Positions 45,582-56,626 of a stretch of DNA of 64,000 bases are shown here, in pieces. Both the position numbers and the translations under genes were made by a program. The notes below the pieces were generated by a model. The model made no database searches, was not told the DNA's origin, and saw nothing but the letters and a program-made list of their open reading frames with translations. The DNA is from Campylobacteraceae bacterium (GTDB lineage Bacteria > Campylobacterota > Campylobacteria > Campylobacterales > Campylobacteraceae), in contig JAAYPR010000038.1 of assembly GCA_012519705.1 (NCBI GenBank), positions 62,001-126,000 on the forward strand, written 5' to 3'. Positions within the stretch are counted from its first letter, which is position 1. The number at the start of each line of letters is the position of its first letter.

Positions 45582-46536
45582 TAAAAAGGCTTTAGAAACC
45601 CTAAAAAGTGGAAAATCTCTACTTGCTTTTTCACACGGAGTTGATAGTACTGCTCTTTTTTATCTGCTTTTAAAAGAAAACATTGAGTTTGACTTAGCTT
45701 TTGTAAACTACAACACAAGAGCTTCAAGCAAAGATGAAGAAGAGAGTGCTAAAAGCTTAGCTAGCAAATTTAATAAAAACATTTATATAAAGAATTTAAA
45801 CTTTGACTTAAACTTATCAAATTTTGAAAGCCTTGCAAGAAGTGAGAGATATAAGTTTTTTGATGAAATTTGTGCTAAATTTAACTATAAATTTCTCATC
45901 ACCGCTCATCAGCTAAACGATATGATGGAGTGGTTTTTAATGAGACTTTCAAAAGGAAGTGGTCTAGTAAACTCTATCGGAATGAACGCGGTGGATGAAA
46001 AAGAAAATTACACCATAGTTCGCCCACTTCTTTTTACTAGCAGAGATAAAATTCAAAGTTTTTTAGATGAAAATACTCTAAAATACTTCATAGATAGTTC
46101 AAATTTAGACACTAAATTTGAGAGAAACTATATAAGGGCAAATTTCAGCGATAAACTTATAAGCGAATTTGAAAGTGGGATAAAACAGAGTTTTAAATTT
46201 CTTCTAAAAGATAGAGATATTTTACTTAGCGGGGAAATTATAAACAAAAATGAGCTTTATATAATAGAAAAAAATGAAAACTTTTTGAATTTAGTGGATA
46301 AGGTTTTTAAGAAATTTGGCGTTGTGATGAGTCAAAAACAAAGAGTAGAAGCTAAAAAAGACTCCGTTATAAGTGGCAAAGTGGCTATTTCTTACAGAGA
46401 TAATAAAATTTACATCGCCCCTTACAAAACGCCTGTGATGGATAAAAAGTTCAAAGAAGCTTGTAGGATACAAAAAGTTCCCAGGCTTCTTCGTGGATAT
46501 ATTTTTTTAAATCAGCACTTGCTAAAGCACTTTTAG
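45574..46536 (+). CDS. tilS: tRNA(Ile)-lysidine synthase
   Basis: [20 protein letters not shown] (PP-loop); [25 protein letters not shown]-track first codon (TTG) retained. Confidence 0.92.
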   Translation: MLDKKALETLKSGKSLLAFSHGVDSTALFYLLLKENIEFDLAFVNYNTRASSKDEEESAKSLASKFNKNIYIKNLNFDLNLSNFESLARSERYKFFDEICAKFNYKFLITAHQLNDMMEWFLMRLSKGSGLVNSIGMNAVDEKENYTIVRPLLFTSRDKIQSFLDENTLKYFIDSSNLDTKFERNYIRANFSDKLISEFESGIKQSFKFLLKDRDILLSGEIINKNELYIIEKNENFLNLVDKVFKKFGVVMSQKQRVEAKKDSVISGKVAISYRDNKIYIAPYKTPVMDKKFKEACRIQKVPRLLRGYIFLNQHLLKHF

Positions 46537-47264
46537 AAGTTCTCTTTTATATTTATCTTGCTCACAAAATCCATTAAATCAAGAGTTGGAATTTCTGTTT
46601 TTATAAAAATCTTTGTAAATATATAATATGCCATCTCTACTCCTAGCTCTTCACTTGAATAGATATAAATTTTATCTATAAAATCATCGTTTTTTTCATA
46701 AAAATTCTCAATATAAGCCTTTATATTCTCTAAAAACAGCTCTTCATTTTCACTATCGTAAAAATTGTTTAAATCTAGCATCTTACCATCTAAAACAGAC
46801 TTCTCATTAGCAACCATAACAGCTAGTGAGTCATAAAATTTAAGTACAAACAGAGAAGTTGTTGTTAAATTTGAGTTTTTGTAGAGATAGTAAAGCACTT
46901 TAAACGGACTTATAAACTCATCTATTTTAAAACCAAAACTCTCCCTTAGCCCATTTACTACTCCTAAGTCTAAAAAAGAGATTATATCGCCATCAATTTT
47001 ATTTACCAAACTCAAGCCATCATCAATAATCTCCCCTTTAGAAAGTCCTTGGTTTAAAGAGCTTTGCAAAACACAAACATAGCCATCTTTTTGTATAAAA
47101 TCATTTATTTCATCAATGCAAGTATCGTCTTTAATCTCTATTTCTTTGTTTTTTTCTTCCAAGACCACTCTTTTTGGACTTAAATTTCTAAAACAAATCT
47201 TGCAACTATTTCCATCTATAAATAGCGTGTAAAATTTCTTATCGTTTTTCTTTAAAATAGACAT
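46533..47264 (-). CDS. Uncharacterised conserved protein
   Basis: 243-aa ORF with normal coding character; no family recognised. Confidence 0.7.
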   Translation of the reverse strand: MSILKKNDKKFYTLFIDGNSCKICFRNLSPKRVVLEEKNKEIEIKDDTCIDEINDFIQKDGYVCVLQSSLNQGLSKGEIIDDGLSLVNKIDGDIISFLDLGVVNGLRESFGFKIDEFISPFKVLYYLYKNSNLTTTSLFVLKFYDSLAVMVANEKSVLDGKMLDLNNFYDSENEELFLENIKAYIENFYEKNDDFIDKIYIYSSEELGVEMAYYIFTKIFIKTEIPTLDLMDFVSKINIKENF

Positions 47265-47425
47265 TTAAAAACCTTTTTAGAATATAACTGTAATTCTATC
47301 AAATTCAGTTTAAAAACTCTTTATATATTCTCTGATAGCAAATATCATTATTAAGCTTAAGAAAAACTTTAACTTTTTATTTACTTTATTATGTTAAGAT
47401 TTCATAAATCATTTTAGGAGGGAAT

Positions 47426-48118
47426 ATGAAAAAGATATATAAACTATTTTCAATGTTGGTTGTGGCAGCTGTTGTTGCTACTGGTTTAAATGCAAAAGAC
47501 GAAGTTGACTTTAGAGTAGTATCTAAAGAAGAAGCGACTCTTTTACAAAAAGATGGTTCCGGCAAAGAGATTTGTCCACTTTGTGCTATGAACTTACCAC
47601 AATACTACAAAACAAACTTTGCAGCAAAAGTTGGTGATGAAATTCATCAGTACTGCTCAGTTCACTGTATGTTTGAAGAAGCGATGACAGAGAAAATCGA
47701 CATCGTAGACCCGCAAGTTGTTGATGTTCCTACAAATAAATTCGTAGATGCAAAAACAGCTTACTATGTTTATGGCTCAAGCAAACCAGCAACTATGTCA
47801 AAACTAAGCACTTATGGTTTTGCTAAGAAAAAAGATGCTGAGGAGTTTGCAAAAGAATTTGGCGGTGAAGTTATCAACTTTGAAGAGCTTTCAGCTAAAA
47901 CTTGGGCAACTTTAGAAGATGACGTAGCTTTAGTTCACAAAAGACAGAGCATGGCAGCTAAAAAAGGTGAAGAACTTTACAAAGCAAAATGCCAAAAAAT
48001 AGATGGCAAGTTTAAAACTTCAGCTCAAGCTAAAGTTTATCTAATGGAAAACAAACCGTGTGGTGAACTAACTCCACTAGAGTTAACTCAACTATCACAC
48101 TATCTAAAACTTAGATAA
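47426..48118 (+). CDS. NosL-family protein with degenerate cytochrome-c-like C-terminal tail
   Basis: Signal peptide; NosL-like EICPLCAMNLPQYYKTNFAA...YCSVHCMFEE; tail GEELYKAKCQKIDGKFKTSAQAKVYLMENKPCGELTPLELTQLSHYLKLR. Confidence 0.82.
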   Translation: MKKIYKLFSMLVVAAVVATGLNAKDEVDFRVVSKEEATLLQKDGSGKEICPLCAMNLPQYYKTNFAAKVGDEIHQYCSVHCMFEEAMTEKIDIVDPQVVDVPTNKFVDAKTAYYVYGSSKPATMSKLSTYGFAKKKDAEEFAKEFGGEVINFEELSAKTWATLEDDVALVHKRQSMAAKKGEELYKAKCQKIDGKFKTSAQAKVYLMENKPCGELTPLELTQLSHYLKLR

Positions 48119-48126
48119 TTTACAAA

Positions 48127-48144
48127 GGGGTCAAATTTGACCCC
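48127..48144 (+). terminator. Terminator downstream of the NosL gene
   Basis: 18-bp perfect palindrome GGGGTCAAATTTGACCCC followed by TCTATTTTT. Confidence 0.75.
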
Positions 48145-48175
48145 TCTATTTTTACTCTTTTTAAACTCAAAGCTT

Positions 48176-48823
48176 TTAAAACCTACTATCTATCTCTCTA
48201 GCTTTAAAAAGTTCGTTTTTAATTTTCTCTTTTGCCGCGTCAATCTCTAAACCTTGAACACTAAAGGGAGGTGACAGACTATAATTTATCTTTGAAAAAG
48301 GCTTTGGGATTATCATCTCATCCCAGCTTTTAAGCTGCCAGTATCTACTTGCCTCATAGTTTCCTGCACAAATTTCAAGATTCATTTTTTGAGCTATAGT
48401 CACAGCACCATCAGCCACTGAATGAAGCGGACCTCTAGGTCCATCTGGAGTTATGATGATATCAACTCCATTTTTTATCTCACGAAAAGCGTTAATTAGA
48501 GCTCTTGCAGCACCTTTTCTACTGCTTCCCCTAACTGCCTTGATACCAAAATTTGAGATAACTTGAGTTATGATCTCACCATCTTTATGGTCTGATATTA
48601 TAACTTTTCCCTGTTTTTTTTCGCCATGGTCTTTTGTCCAGTAGCGTCTATAAGCAAAGCTCATCATAGCAAGTCTTCCATGCCAAAAGACTACAACGCA
48701 AGGAGTTTTAGGTAAACGTGTAGGAGTAAAAGTTTTTTTACAAGTTAGATAAATCACCCAAATAGCAAAATACAAAACCCACTTTGCAAGCCAAAGTAGA
48801 AATTTATCAAACAACTTTTCCAT
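48176..48823 (-). CDS. DUF374 lysophospholipid acyltransferase-family protein
   Basis: [62 protein letters not shown]. Confidence 0.88.
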   Translation of the reverse strand: MEKLFDKFLLWLAKWVLYFAIWVIYLTCKKTFTPTRLPKTPCVVVFWHGRLAMMSFAYRRYWTKDHGEKKQGKVIISDHKDGEIITQVISNFGIKAVRGSSRKGAARALINAFREIKNGVDIIITPDGPRGPLHSVADGAVTIAQKMNLEICAGNYEASRYWQLKSWDEMIIPKPFSKINYSLSPPFSVQGLEIDAAKEKIKNELFKAREIDSRF

Positions 48824-50102
48824 AAAGTATCATCCTTCTTGGATTTGTGATGATGACATCTTTGGTTTTTCCAAGGAGTTCTTCACTTCCTTTTACACAA
48901 ACCATAAAGTTTGAAAACGACCTTCCAGCTACCATTCCATTTTCTCTTAGCTCTTCAAAATAGACTTTGTGAGTTTTGCCTTCTTGTGCATTTGTTATCT
49001 CATCTAAAATTTCCGTGTGTCTATCTTGCAAGGTTTTAAGCCGCCTACTTGCTATCTCATCATCTATAAGCTTTAAATTCACAGCCGGCGTTAGTGGTCT
49101 AGGACTAAATTTAAATGAGAAAATTTGCTCAAACCTAACTTGTTCTAACACATCCATTGTGTCTAAAAAGTCCTCTTCGCTCTCAGTTGGGTAAGCAACA
49201 ATTATATCCGTGCTTATCGAAACTCCTTCACATAAAGAGCGAAGTTTTAAAGCTCTATCTAAAAACCACTCTTTTGTATAGCCTCTTCTCATTTCTCTTA
49301 AAACTTTGGTCGAGCCACTCTGTAAAGGCATATGCATAGATTTGCAAACTTTTGGGTTGTTTATAAAAACATCTAGGAATTTATCATCCATATGAAGTGG
49401 GTGTGGACTAGTGAAGCGAATTCTCTCAACTCCGCTAACTTCGCTAACTTTTTCTAGCAAGTCGCTAAAGTCTATTTTTTCATGCGGGCTAGAAAATCTT
49501 TTGCCGTAGTTATTTACATTTTGTCCAAGTAGGAAAATCTCTTTTGCACCGCTGCCCGCTGCTTTTTTAACTTCATCAAGTATTAAGTTTAAAGGGATTG
49601 AAATTTCATCGCCTCTAGTATTTGGCACGATACAATAAGTGCACTTTTTATCACAACCAATACTTATATTTATGTAAGCTTTATAAGGAGAGCTTCTAAA
49701 CTCGCCAAAAGCATACTCACTATCATCGTAGTTGATATCGGTGCTGATGAACTTTGGAGTATTAACGGCATCTATGATTTTGGAGGTATTTCTAGCACCT
49801 AAAACGAAGTCTACATAAGGAGCACGTTTAAAGATTTCATCTCCTAAATGACTTGCTGTGCAGCCTAAAACGCCTATCTTTGCTCCATCTTTTTTAACTT
49901 TTTCAAAGCTTCCTATCTCGCTAAAAAGTTTATGAACTGGCTTTTCTCTAACTGAGCAGGTGTTTATAAGGATAAGGTCGGCATCGGTGATTTCATCTGT
50001 AAGTTGGTAGTTTTGTTTTTGGGTTAGCTCTGCGATGACATGCTCTGAGTCTCTAACATTCATCGCACAGCCTAAGGTTTGGATAAAAAGACGTTTACTC
50101 AA
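48807..50102 (-). CDS. miaB: tRNA-2-methylthio-N6-dimethylallyladenosine synthase MiaB
   Basis: [58 protein letters not shown]. Confidence 0.96.
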   Translation of the reverse strand: MSKRLFIQTLGCAMNVRDSEHVIAELTQKQNYQLTDEITDADLILINTCSVREKPVHKLFSEIGSFEKVKKDGAKIGVLGCTASHLGDEIFKRAPYVDFVLGARNTSKIIDAVNTPKFISTDINYDDSEYAFGEFRSSPYKAYINISIGCDKKCTYCIVPNTRGDEISIPLNLILDEVKKAAGSGAKEIFLLGQNVNNYGKRFSSPHEKIDFSDLLEKVSEVSGVERIRFTSPHPLHMDDKFLDVFINNPKVCKSMHMPLQSGSTKVLREMRRGYTKEWFLDRALKLRSLCEGVSISTDIIVAYPTESEEDFLDTMDVLEQVRFEQIFSFKFSPRPLTPAVNLKLIDDEIASRRLKTLQDRHTEILDEITNAQEGKTHKVYFEELRENGMVAGRSFSNFMVCVKGSEELLGKTKDVIITNPRRMILYGKVV

Positions 50103-50341
50103 AGGATATGAACCTCATACATATACTCACTCTCATCAAGTCCGTATTTTACGGTTCTTAAGTAAGCACTCATCTCTTTTTTTTCAAAATACTCTATCAA
50201 AGCTATCAGGTCTTTGTGTGGATTTTCTCTATCAAAGTAGAAAATTTTCTGACCTGCTTTTGCAACTTCTTTCTCAATCTCTTCTAAGCTTATACTTTTA
50301 AGTGCTTTGCTCAGTTCTGTTCTTGCGATTTTTAATTCCAC
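50099..50341 (-). CDS. HP0268-like small protein
   Basis: 80 aa, [46 protein letters not shown]; resembles the H. pylori HP0268 family. Confidence 0.7.
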   Translation of the reverse strand: MELKIARTELSKALKSISLEEIEKEVAKAGQKIFYFDRENPHKDLIALIEYFEKKEMSAYLRTVKYGLDESEYMYEVHIL

Positions 50342-50489
50342 TACCCACTCCTTTGCTTTTTTGAATTTGGTAGTATATCTAATTTAATTTAAAAAATCGT
50401 TTAAACAAAACAAAAGAGTAAATGAGTATAATATATGACTTTCAAATTTAAAATCCCAAAGGTAAATTATTAATGTTAAAAGGAAAATT

Positions 50490-51599
50490 ATGGAAAAAGT
50501 AAATGATATTATAGAATCCATTGCAAATGAGAAAAATCTAGACGTAGAAGATGTAAAAGAAAGAGTTAAAATGGCTTTTGTAGCCACTGCAAAAAGGCTT
50601 TTTGGAGATGAGTATGAGTATGAGGCGGTTTATGATAATAGCTCCAAAACCATAAAACTTTTTCAAAAAAGCACAGTTGTAGCAGATGACTACGTAGCTG
50701 AAGAGGAAGAGCACGTTATAAAAGTCTCAAAAGCAAAAGAACTAAACGAAAATGCTGAAGTTGGAGATGAGTTAAACTTCCAGCTTGATTTAGATAGCTT
50801 TGGAAGAACTGCTTCTGCGACTCTTTCAAAAGAGTTAAGCTACCATATCCAAAAGCTTTTAGAAGAAAAAGTTTTTGAAAAGTACCTAGATAAAGTTGGA
50901 AATTTGGTGTTTGGAAACGTGGTTTATGTAGACCCTGATGATGAGACAACTTACATAGAATTCGATGATTTAAGAGCTTTTATGCCGATGAAAAGCAGGA
51001 TAAAAAACGAGAAATTTAAAGTCGGCGATATAGTAAGAGCTGTCATAAGACGCGTGTTTATAGATAAAAAAAGAGGGATTAGGATTGAAATTTCAAGAAC
51101 GACTCCTAAGTTTTTAGAAGAGATGCTAAAAGCCCAAGTTCCTGAAATAGAAGATGGCAAAATCATCATCAAAGATAGTGCGAGAATTCCCGGCAGAAGA
51201 GCAAAAGTCTCACTTGTAACTCTCTCTCCAAACATCGACCCAATCGGTGCAACAGTTGGGATAAAAGGTGTGAGAATCAACGCTGTAAGTGAAGAACTAA
51301 AAGGTGAAAATATAGATGTTATAGAGTACTCACCTCAGCCTGAAATTTACATCTCAAGAGCGATGGCTCCAGCGATAATCTCATCTGTTAAAATAGATGG
51401 TGAAAAAGCTATTGTGAGTCTAAATAGCGACCAAAAAAGTAAAGCTATCGGAAAAGATGGGATTAATATCCGCCTTGCTTCGATGCTAACAGGCTATGAA
51501 ATAGAGCTTCTCGAGCTAGAAAAAGATGAAAACACTCCTACAACTTCAAGTAGTGGGGATGTGGTGAAAGATTTAAAATCTCTATTTGGAGATTTATAA
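50490..51599 (+). CDS. nusA: Transcription termination/antitermination protein NusA (short form)
   Basis: S1 and KH regions: DPIGATVGIKGVRINAVSEELKGENIDVIEYS; AIGKDGINIRLASMLTGYEIEL. Confidence 0.95.
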   Translation: MEKVNDIIESIANEKNLDVEDVKERVKMAFVATAKRLFGDEYEYEAVYDNSSKTIKLFQKSTVVADDYVAEEEEHVIKVSKAKELNENAEVGDELNFQLDLDSFGRTASATLSKELSYHIQKLLEEKVFEKYLDKVGNLVFGNVVYVDPDDETTYIEFDDLRAFMPMKSRIKNEKFKVGDIVRAVIRRVFIDKKRGIRIEISRTTPKFLEEMLKAQVPEIEDGKIIIKDSARIPGRRAKVSLVTLSPNIDPIGATVGIKGVRINAVSEELKGENIDVIEYSPQPEIYISRAMAPAIISSVKIDGEKAIVSLNSDQKSKAIGKDGINIRLASMLTGYEIELLELEKDENTPTTSSSGDVVKDLKSLFGDL

Positions 51600-51609
51600 G
51601 TTTTAAGAC

Positions 51610-51631
51610 AAGCCTGTTTAAAAACGGGCTT
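51610..51631. terminator. Hairpin between convergent nusA and dnaX
   Basis: AAGCCTGTTTAAAAACGGGCTT stem-loop; weak flanking T-tract. Confidence 0.5.
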
Positions 51632-51632
51632 A

Positions 51633-53354
51633 TTACTGTGGGTTTTCATCTATGACTTTAGGCTCGCCAAAGAGCCTTTTTAACTCTTTAAAACTTCTCT
51701 CTTCTTCACTCTCTTTAGCAGTAGCCATACCTCTTAACTCTTCAAACATCTGCTTTCGTTTTTCTTCTAAGCTTGTGTATTTATCAGCTTCTAAATTTGC
51801 TAAATTTGATGGGTTTGTTAAATTTAGAAATTTGTTTTCTGACTGTAGAGTTTCTTGTGGAGCTTCTTTTTTGAGGCTGACTTTGGCTTCTAGCTCTTCT
51901 ACTCTATTTTGAAAAGATTCTTGTTTTGCAGGCTCTTCTTGTTGTTTTATCTCTTGTTTCTCTTCTTTGGCTGGCTCTTCTTTTGCAGATTTTTGGGGCT
52001 GGGAAATTTTAATCTTTGTTTCGCGATTAATTGTATTTCTTAATACATCCATTATCGCTCTTGAAGATTTTCTTAAAATTTCTCTATTTTTACCCTCAGC
52101 ATGAGAGATAACAAAAAGAGTGTTATCTTTAAACTCTACATACTCAACACTTTCTTTAAAACACTCGCCTAAATCATAGTCTCTATCGTAAAGGTTATCT
52201 AGATATTTATCATAAACACTTAGTTCTTTTTTAGGCTGAGCTACTTTAGGCTCTATTTTTTGCTCTAAATTTGGCTCTGTTTTTTCTGAAAAAGTCTCGG
52301 TTTTTTTAGTAGTTTCAGCCCTTATAACTTCATCTATGCTTTTTAAGTTCAAAGCCTCCATTAGTAAAAACAGAGTCATCGCCATGGTAAATGAGTTATC
52401 ACTTCCCATATTTAACATACCTTTTGCTTCGCTTAAAATCCTAAAAAATCTTTCGTACATAAGGATACTAAACTTAGGGTCTCTATTTAAAAACTTCTCT
52501 TTTAAGTTTGCGATTAACTGGTCTATGGTAGTCTCTACGTCGTGATTTTCAAGCTCTTCTATCAAATCAATTATCGCGTCTCTATCTTGCTTCACAACTA
52601 AGTTTAAAATTTCATCTATTTTAGCAGGGTCTAAAAGTCCTAGCATTGAAGCAACGAGGCTTGCTTTTAAGTCTCCGTTTGTATAGCTTATGCTTTGATC
52701 TAATAAGGTTATACTATCTCTAAGCGAACCCTCGCCCATCCTAGAGATGATTTCTAAAGACTCGTACTCATAAGTGATATTTTCCTTATTTAGAATATTT
52801 GCTAGGTGGTTTATGACTAGGTTTCTAGCAATTGGTTTAAATCTAAAGTGTTGAGTTCGTGAAAGAATCGTGGCTGGGAGTTTTAACGGGTCTGTTGTAG
52901 CAAGGATAAATTTAACATATTCAAGTGGCTCTTCTAGGGTCTTTAAAAAAGCGTTTGACGCCTCTTTTGTGAGCATATGAACTTCGTCAATGATAAAAAT
53001 TTTATATCTTGACATGGCTGGATAAGTCTTGGTTCGCTCAATCAGCTCTCTTATATCGTCAATCCTTCGCCTACTTGCCGCGTCCATCTCGATGATATCT
53101 AGATGAGTGCCCTCATTTGCCATTTTACAACTTGGGCAAACTTCACACGGAGTGCTTGTTGGTCCGTTTTCACAAAGCAGGGCTTTTGCAAAAATCCTTG
53201 CACTACTTGTCTTTCCGCTTCCTCTAAGTCCGCTAAAAAGATAAGCATGCCCTACTCTTTTCATATCAAGGGCGTGAGAAAGGCTCGTTGAGACGCTCTC
53301 TTGCCCGATTAGTTCGCTAAAGTTTTTTGGTCTATATTTAAGCGATAAAACCAT
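51633..53354 (-). CDS. dnaX: DNA polymerase III subunits gamma/tau
   Basis: LKYRPKNFSELIGQESV, HAYLFSGLRGSGKTSSARIFAKALLC, CEVCPSCK, IDEVHMLTKEASNAFLKTLEEP. Confidence 0.96.
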   Translation of the reverse strand: MVLSLKYRPKNFSELIGQESVSTSLSHALDMKRVGHAYLFSGLRGSGKTSSARIFAKALLCENGPTSTPCEVCPSCKMANEGTHLDIIEMDAASRRRIDDIRELIERTKTYPAMSRYKIFIIDEVHMLTKEASNAFLKTLEEPLEYVKFILATTDPLKLPATILSRTQHFRFKPIARNLVINHLANILNKENITYEYESLEIISRMGEGSLRDSITLLDQSISYTNGDLKASLVASMLGLLDPAKIDEILNLVVKQDRDAIIDLIEELENHDVETTIDQLIANLKEKFLNRDPKFSILMYERFFRILSEAKGMLNMGSDNSFTMAMTLFLLMEALNLKSIDEVIRAETTKKTETFSEKTEPNLEQKIEPKVAQPKKELSVYDKYLDNLYDRDYDLGECFKESVEYVEFKDNTLFVISHAEGKNREILRKSSRAIMDVLRNTINRETKIKISQPQKSAKEEPAKEEKQEIKQQEEPAKQESFQNRVEELEAKVSLKKEAPQETLQSENKFLNLTNPSNLANLEADKYTSLEEKRKQMFEELRGMATAKESEEERSFKELKRLFGEPKVIDENPQ

Positions 53355-53356
53355 CT

Positions 53357-54652
53357 CTACTCATTCATATTTGCTAGAAGCTCTTCGTTATCTTTGGTTT
53401 TTAGCATTTTTGAGTAGAGGAATTTAAGTGCTTCAATGTCGCTATCCATAGTTGCGATGGCTGAGCGAAGTGCCCAAACTTTTTGGAGCATATCAGGAGC
53501 TTGAAGAAGCTCTTCTTTTCTTGTGCTACTTTTTAGAATATTGATAGCTGGGTAAATTCTTCTTTCGCTTATATCTCTATCAAGAAGAATTTCGCTATTT
53601 CCTGTTCCTTTAAACTCTTCAAAAATTACTTCATCCATCTTTGAGCCTGTATCAATCAGTGCTGTTGCGATGATAGTTAAGCTTCCGCCCTCTTCTATAT
53701 TTCTAGCTGCACCAAAGAAACGTTTTGGTTTATGAAGTGCGTTTGCATCCACACCACCACTTAGAACCTTACCACTGCTTGGGGTAACTGTGTTATAAGC
53801 TCTTGCAAGTCTTGTGATGCTATCAAGAAGTATTACAACATCTTTTTTCATCTCAACTGATCTTTTTGCTTTTTCTATAACTAGCTCAGAGACTCTAACG
53901 TGATTTATAGCTGGCTCATCAAAGGTTGAGCTAAATACCTCACCTTTTACAGAACGCTGCATATCTGTAACCTCTTCAGGTCTTTCATCAACTAGTAAAA
54001 CTAAAAGTTCAACTTCAGGGTGGTTCCTTGCGATGCCGTGAGCAAGCTCTTTCATAAGCTCTGTTTTACCGCTTTTTGGAGGTGCAACGATTAAAGCTCT
54101 TTGTCCTTTTCCAATAGGAGTAAAGATATCAAGAACTCTTCCTGTTAACTTCATCGGGTCATATTCTAATTTTAATTGTTTAGTTGGAAAAAGTGGAGTT
54201 AAGTTGTCAAAAAGCGGTCTTTTTCTTGACTCTTCTATGGTTTTGTAGTTAATCGCCTCTATTTTTAAAAGTGCGTAATATTTCTCTTGGTCTTTTGGCT
54301 CTCTAACTTGACCTGTTACGATGTCGCCAACGCGAAGTGCAAATTTGCGAATTTGAGACAAGCTCACATAAGCGTCATTTACGCTGTCGCTTAAATTTGA
54401 GTCAATCCCTCTTAAAAACCCATATCCATCATTTGTAATCTCTAAAATACCTGTAAAAAGTATAAATCCGCCCTGTTTTGTTTGGGTTTTAAGTATTTCA
54501 AAAACTAACTCTTGCCTTCTAAGCTCTGTTGGGTTTTCAACTCCCATCTCAGTAGCTAAGGCAACTAAAGAGTCTATATCCATAGCTCTTAAATCTTCTA
54601 TTTTATGTCCATCAACTGGAATATGTGTTCTTTTTTTATTGTTGTTTTCCAT
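53357..54652 (-). CDS. rho: Transcription termination factor Rho
   Basis: [61 protein letters not shown]. Confidence 0.97.
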   Translation of the reverse strand: MENNNKKRTHIPVDGHKIEDLRAMDIDSLVALATEMGVENPTELRRQELVFEILKTQTKQGGFILFTGILEITNDGYGFLRGIDSNLSDSVNDAYVSLSQIRKFALRVGDIVTGQVREPKDQEKYYALLKIEAINYKTIEESRKRPLFDNLTPLFPTKQLKLEYDPMKLTGRVLDIFTPIGKGQRALIVAPPKSGKTELMKELAHGIARNHPEVELLVLLVDERPEEVTDMQRSVKGEVFSSTFDEPAINHVRVSELVIEKAKRSVEMKKDVVILLDSITRLARAYNTVTPSSGKVLSGGVDANALHKPKRFFGAARNIEEGGSLTIIATALIDTGSKMDEVIFEEFKGTGNSEILLDRDISERRIYPAINILKSSTRKEELLQAPDMLQKVWALRSAIATMDSDIEALKFLYSKMLKTKDNEELLANMNE

Positions 54653-54755
54653 CTAACCTCTTTTATAATTTATAGAAATAGTTCATGTAGTTTTAATCGC
54701 ATAATTAAAAGTTGTTACGATAATTTTAGTAAAATTTAACTTAACTTATCTTTAA

Positions 54756-55136
54756 TCAAAGCCCCAAATAAAATATGGTAGCTAGACTTAAAGAAAACAA
54801 AATTCTCATTTTCAAATCTATCTTAATGTTACTTTTTAGCATTATTTGTAGCTCTTCGCTAATTTCATTTTTGGATATTTTGGTGGCGATGTAAACTTTA
54901 TATATAGCATCTATGATGTATAAAAAATAGAGTGATATAATTATAAAGCTTTGTAAATTTAAAGCAAAAATACAAAAAGAGAGATATATAAAATTAAACT
55001 GAGTAAAAAGAAAAAGGATAGGCGTCTCGCTCCATCTTCTTACGTAACCCATAAGAAGCTCGTTAAAACTCTCGCTTCTATTGAGAGCGATATCAAAACA
55101 TTCAAAAATAAAAAATAAAATTGCTAAATTTAGTAT
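54756..55136 (-). CDS. Small membrane protein; frame extends upstream of the first ATG (possible ATA start)
   Basis: ORF-track starts at the internal ATG 55052. In-frame sequence upstream encodes ILNLAILFFIFECFDIALNRSESFNELL, preceded by AAGGA at suitable spacing from ATA (55136-55134). Confidence 0.6.
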   Translation of the reverse strand: MLNLAILFFIFECFDIALNRSESFNELLMGYVRRWSETPILFLFTQFNFIYLSFCIFALNLQSFIIISLYFLYIIDAIYKVYIATKISKNEISEELQIMLKSNIKIDLKMRILFSLSLATIFYLGL

Positions 55137-55164
55137 AAAATGTCCTTATGCAGAAAAGAAAGGG

Positions 55165-55184
55165 GGAGGTCATAAATGACCTCC
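55165..55184 (-). terminator. Terminator of the cytochrome c gene
   Basis: GGAGGTCAT-AA-ATGACCTCC, followed on the minus strand by a pyrimidine/T-rich tract (CCCTTTCTTTTC); 6 nt past the stop. Confidence 0.75.
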
Positions 55185-55190
55185 TGAGTA

Positions 55191-55511
55191 TTATTTTAGA
55201 GTTTGAATGTAGTCTACTACAGCTTTCATATCTTCTTCAGTTAGTGATGCCATTTGACCTTTCATAACAGCACCCATATTGAATAAGCCTTTTCCACCCT
55301 CACCCATTTCACCAGCTTTATATTTGATCATATTTTCAACCATTTCTTCTGGATCAAGAGTGTTTAGAGCTGGAATTTTGTTAAGATATACTTTTTCAGC
55401 TTTTGCACCGTGACATGCTATACATTTTTTATAAACTGTTGCACCGTCTGATGCAAGTACACTACTACTAAGTAAACCTAAAGCTACTACGCCCAATGCT
55501 AATTTTTTCAT
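55191..55511 (-). CDS. Periplasmic class I c-type cytochrome
   Basis: Signal peptide; CIACHG haem motif; methionine-rich distal region MGEGGKGLFNMGAVMKGQMA. Confidence 0.93.
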   Translation of the reverse strand: MKKLALGVVALGLLSSSVLASDGATVYKKCIACHGAKAEKVYLNKIPALNTLDPEEMVENMIKYKAGEMGEGGKGLFNMGAVMKGQMASLTEEDMKAVVDYIQTLK

Positions 55512-55686
55512 ACAATCTCCTTAAATTTACCAAACATCTGTTTGGCTATAGAAAATACACTTCAAATTCATTGCTAGCAACTCTCTTGCTAACTCTAAAT
55601 TTTAGAAGTAAAATATTATAAGCTTATTTTATTAACTCAAATTTAATAAAATATAAGCGAAAATAAAACTCAAGAGATATTTTTTA

Positions 55687-56625
55687 TTATCTCTCTTTAA
55701 ATGCACCTACGCTTAAGATTTTATCCATTCTTTTTTCTAAAAGCTCGTCAGTGCTTAATTTTTCAAGCTTGTTAAGCTCTCTTAAAAAATACTCACCAAC
55801 CTCTTTTATAGCACTCTCTTTATCTCTATGAGCCCCCATAGCAGGCTCAGCTATAACATCATCTATAAGATTATGCTCTTTTAACTCACTTGCTGTAATT
55901 TTCATAGCTTTTGTTGCTAGCTCGCTTTTTTCTGGATCATTCCAAAGAATTGCCGCACAGCCTTCAGGTGAAATTACAGAAAACACTGAGTTTTGCATCA
56001 TAGCAAGTTTATCAGCTACACCGATAGCCAAAGCTCCACCACTTCCACCTTCTCCTATAACAACAGAGATGATAGGAGTTTTTAGCGTGCTAAGCTCGTA
56101 TAGGTTTCTAGCTATTGCTTCACCTTGACCTCTCTCTTCTGCTTCAAGTCCAGGATAAGCACCAGGAGTGTCTATTAAAAACAGAATCGGAAGATTAAAC
56201 TTCTCAGCTAGTTTTGCAACACGAAGTGCTTTTCTATATCCTTCAGGGTTTGGCATACCAAAATTTCTTTTAATTTTATTTTTGGTACCCCTTCCTTTTT
56301 CTTCACCTATAACAACAACCTTTTTGTCAGCTATATATCCTATATAGCATACTATTGCTGGGTCGTCTTTAAAAGCTCTGTCGCCGTGAATTTCATAGCC
56401 ATCTTGCAGTAAAAGCTTGATGTAATCTAAGCTATATGGGCGATCTGGATGGCGAGCAAGCTGAAGTCTTTGGTATTCTGAAAGGTTTTTATAAGTTTTA
56501 GAAACCTCACGTTCTAGACTCTTTTCTAGAATTTCAACAGCATCCTCATCACCTCTGATTTTAGCACTAGAAATTTCTTCATCAATCTGCTTAATCCCCT
56601 TTTCAAAATCCAAATAATTCGCCAT
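55687..56625 (-). CDS. accA: Acetyl-CoA carboxylase carboxyltransferase subunit alpha
   Basis: [68 protein letters not shown]. Start set at MANYLDFEK. Confidence 0.96.
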   Translation of the reverse strand: MANYLDFEKGIKQIDEEISSAKIRGDEDAVEILEKSLEREVSKTYKNLSEYQRLQLARHPDRPYSLDYIKLLLQDGYEIHGDRAFKDDPAIVCYIGYIADKKVVVIGEEKGRGTKNKIKRNFGMPNPEGYRKALRVAKLAEKFNLPILFLIDTPGAYPGLEAEERGQGEAIARNLYELSTLKTPIISVVIGEGGSGGALAIGVADKLAMMQNSVFSVISPEGCAAILWNDPEKSELATKAMKITASELKEHNLIDDVIAEPAMGAHRDKESAIKEVGEYFLRELNKLEKLSTDELLEKRMDKILSVGAFKER

Positions 56626-56626
56626 T

